From: an uncultured Clostridia bacterium
Lineage (GTDB): Bacteria; Bacillota; Clostridia; Christensenellales; Aristaeellaceae
Reading direction: 5' to 3'
NCBI GenBank assembly: GCA_937934775.1
Contig: CALGYL010000119.1
Location: forward strand, 1-13,454
Length of the DNA: 13,454 nt
The notes under the pieces are model-generated. The model was not told where the DNA came from. It worked only from the letters and a program-made list of their open reading frames with translations, and made no database searches. The position numbers and the translations under genes are program-made. This document shows, piece by piece, positions 13,408-13,454 of the stretch (position 1 is its first letter; each line of letters begins with the position of its first letter).

Positions 13408-13454
13408 AGATCGGAAGAGCGTCGTGTAGGGAAAGAGTGTAGATCTCGGTGGTC
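13408..13454. other. Illumina adapter sequence at the contig end (artefact)
   Basis: The last 47 bases begin AGATCGGAAGAGCGTCGTG and match, base for base, the reverse complement of the Illumina TruSeq universal adapter. This is not genomic DNA. It marks untrimmed read-through at the edge of a short-read assembly, so the CotH-type gene is cut here by the assembly and not by biology. Confidence 0.98.

Noticed and set aside
1..13454. tRNA or rRNA genes
   Set aside because: I found no cloverleaf-like gene with a T-loop GTTCGA-type motif in an intergenic region, and no rRNA-like stretch.

Overview
This is a GC-rich (roughly 60-65% by eye) bacterial window whose gene order points to the Firmicutes, class Clostridia, probably an uncultured gut or rumen lineage (the lineage is inferred). 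The order pgpH-ybeY-cdd-era-recO is a classic Firmicutes arrangement, and the CotH / VTC-domain / DUF4956 trio on the other strand is also common in Clostridia. The last 47 bases are an exact Illumina adapter, so the window ends at a short-read contig edge.

Plus strand, 1-8154: a 5'-truncated pgpH (c-di-AMP phosphodiesterase) overlaps ybeY. A 578-bp non-coding block full of structured tandem repeats lies where dgkA often sits. Then come cdd, era and recO. The tail of this operon is unusual. recO overlaps rsmH by 4 bp, rsmH overlaps a divergent tgt-like gene by 4 bp, and that gene overlaps an ArmA/Rmt-type 16S rRNA G1405 N7-methyltransferase gene by 11 bp. After a 120-bp gap with a weak terminator-like hairpin comes rsmI. 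Two intergenic hairpin regions flank a short LysM-protein gene that ends the plus-strand set.

Minus strand, 13407-8361: a 5'-truncated CotH-family protein with a lamin-tail-like N-terminus, a VTC-domain protein, a DUF4956 membrane protein and rmuC. This set converges on the LysM gene at a bidirectional terminator.

How the genes fit together: RsmH (N4 of C1402), RsmI (2'-O of C1402) and the Rmt homologue (N7 of G1405) all act on helix 44 of 16S rRNA at the ribosomal decoding site, and they are clustered here with a base-exchange (TGT-family) enzyme. This looks like a chromosomal decoding-centre modification cluster and a possible natural source of pan-aminoglycoside resistance methylases. The second notable signal is a roughly 170-nt intergenic element present twice in inverted orientation (1289-1455 plus, 9880-10049 minus). 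It has four hairpins in the same order, and several stems change sequence while staying paired. In the first copy the head module is tandemly amplified with a 71-bp period and the tail with a period of about 45 bp.
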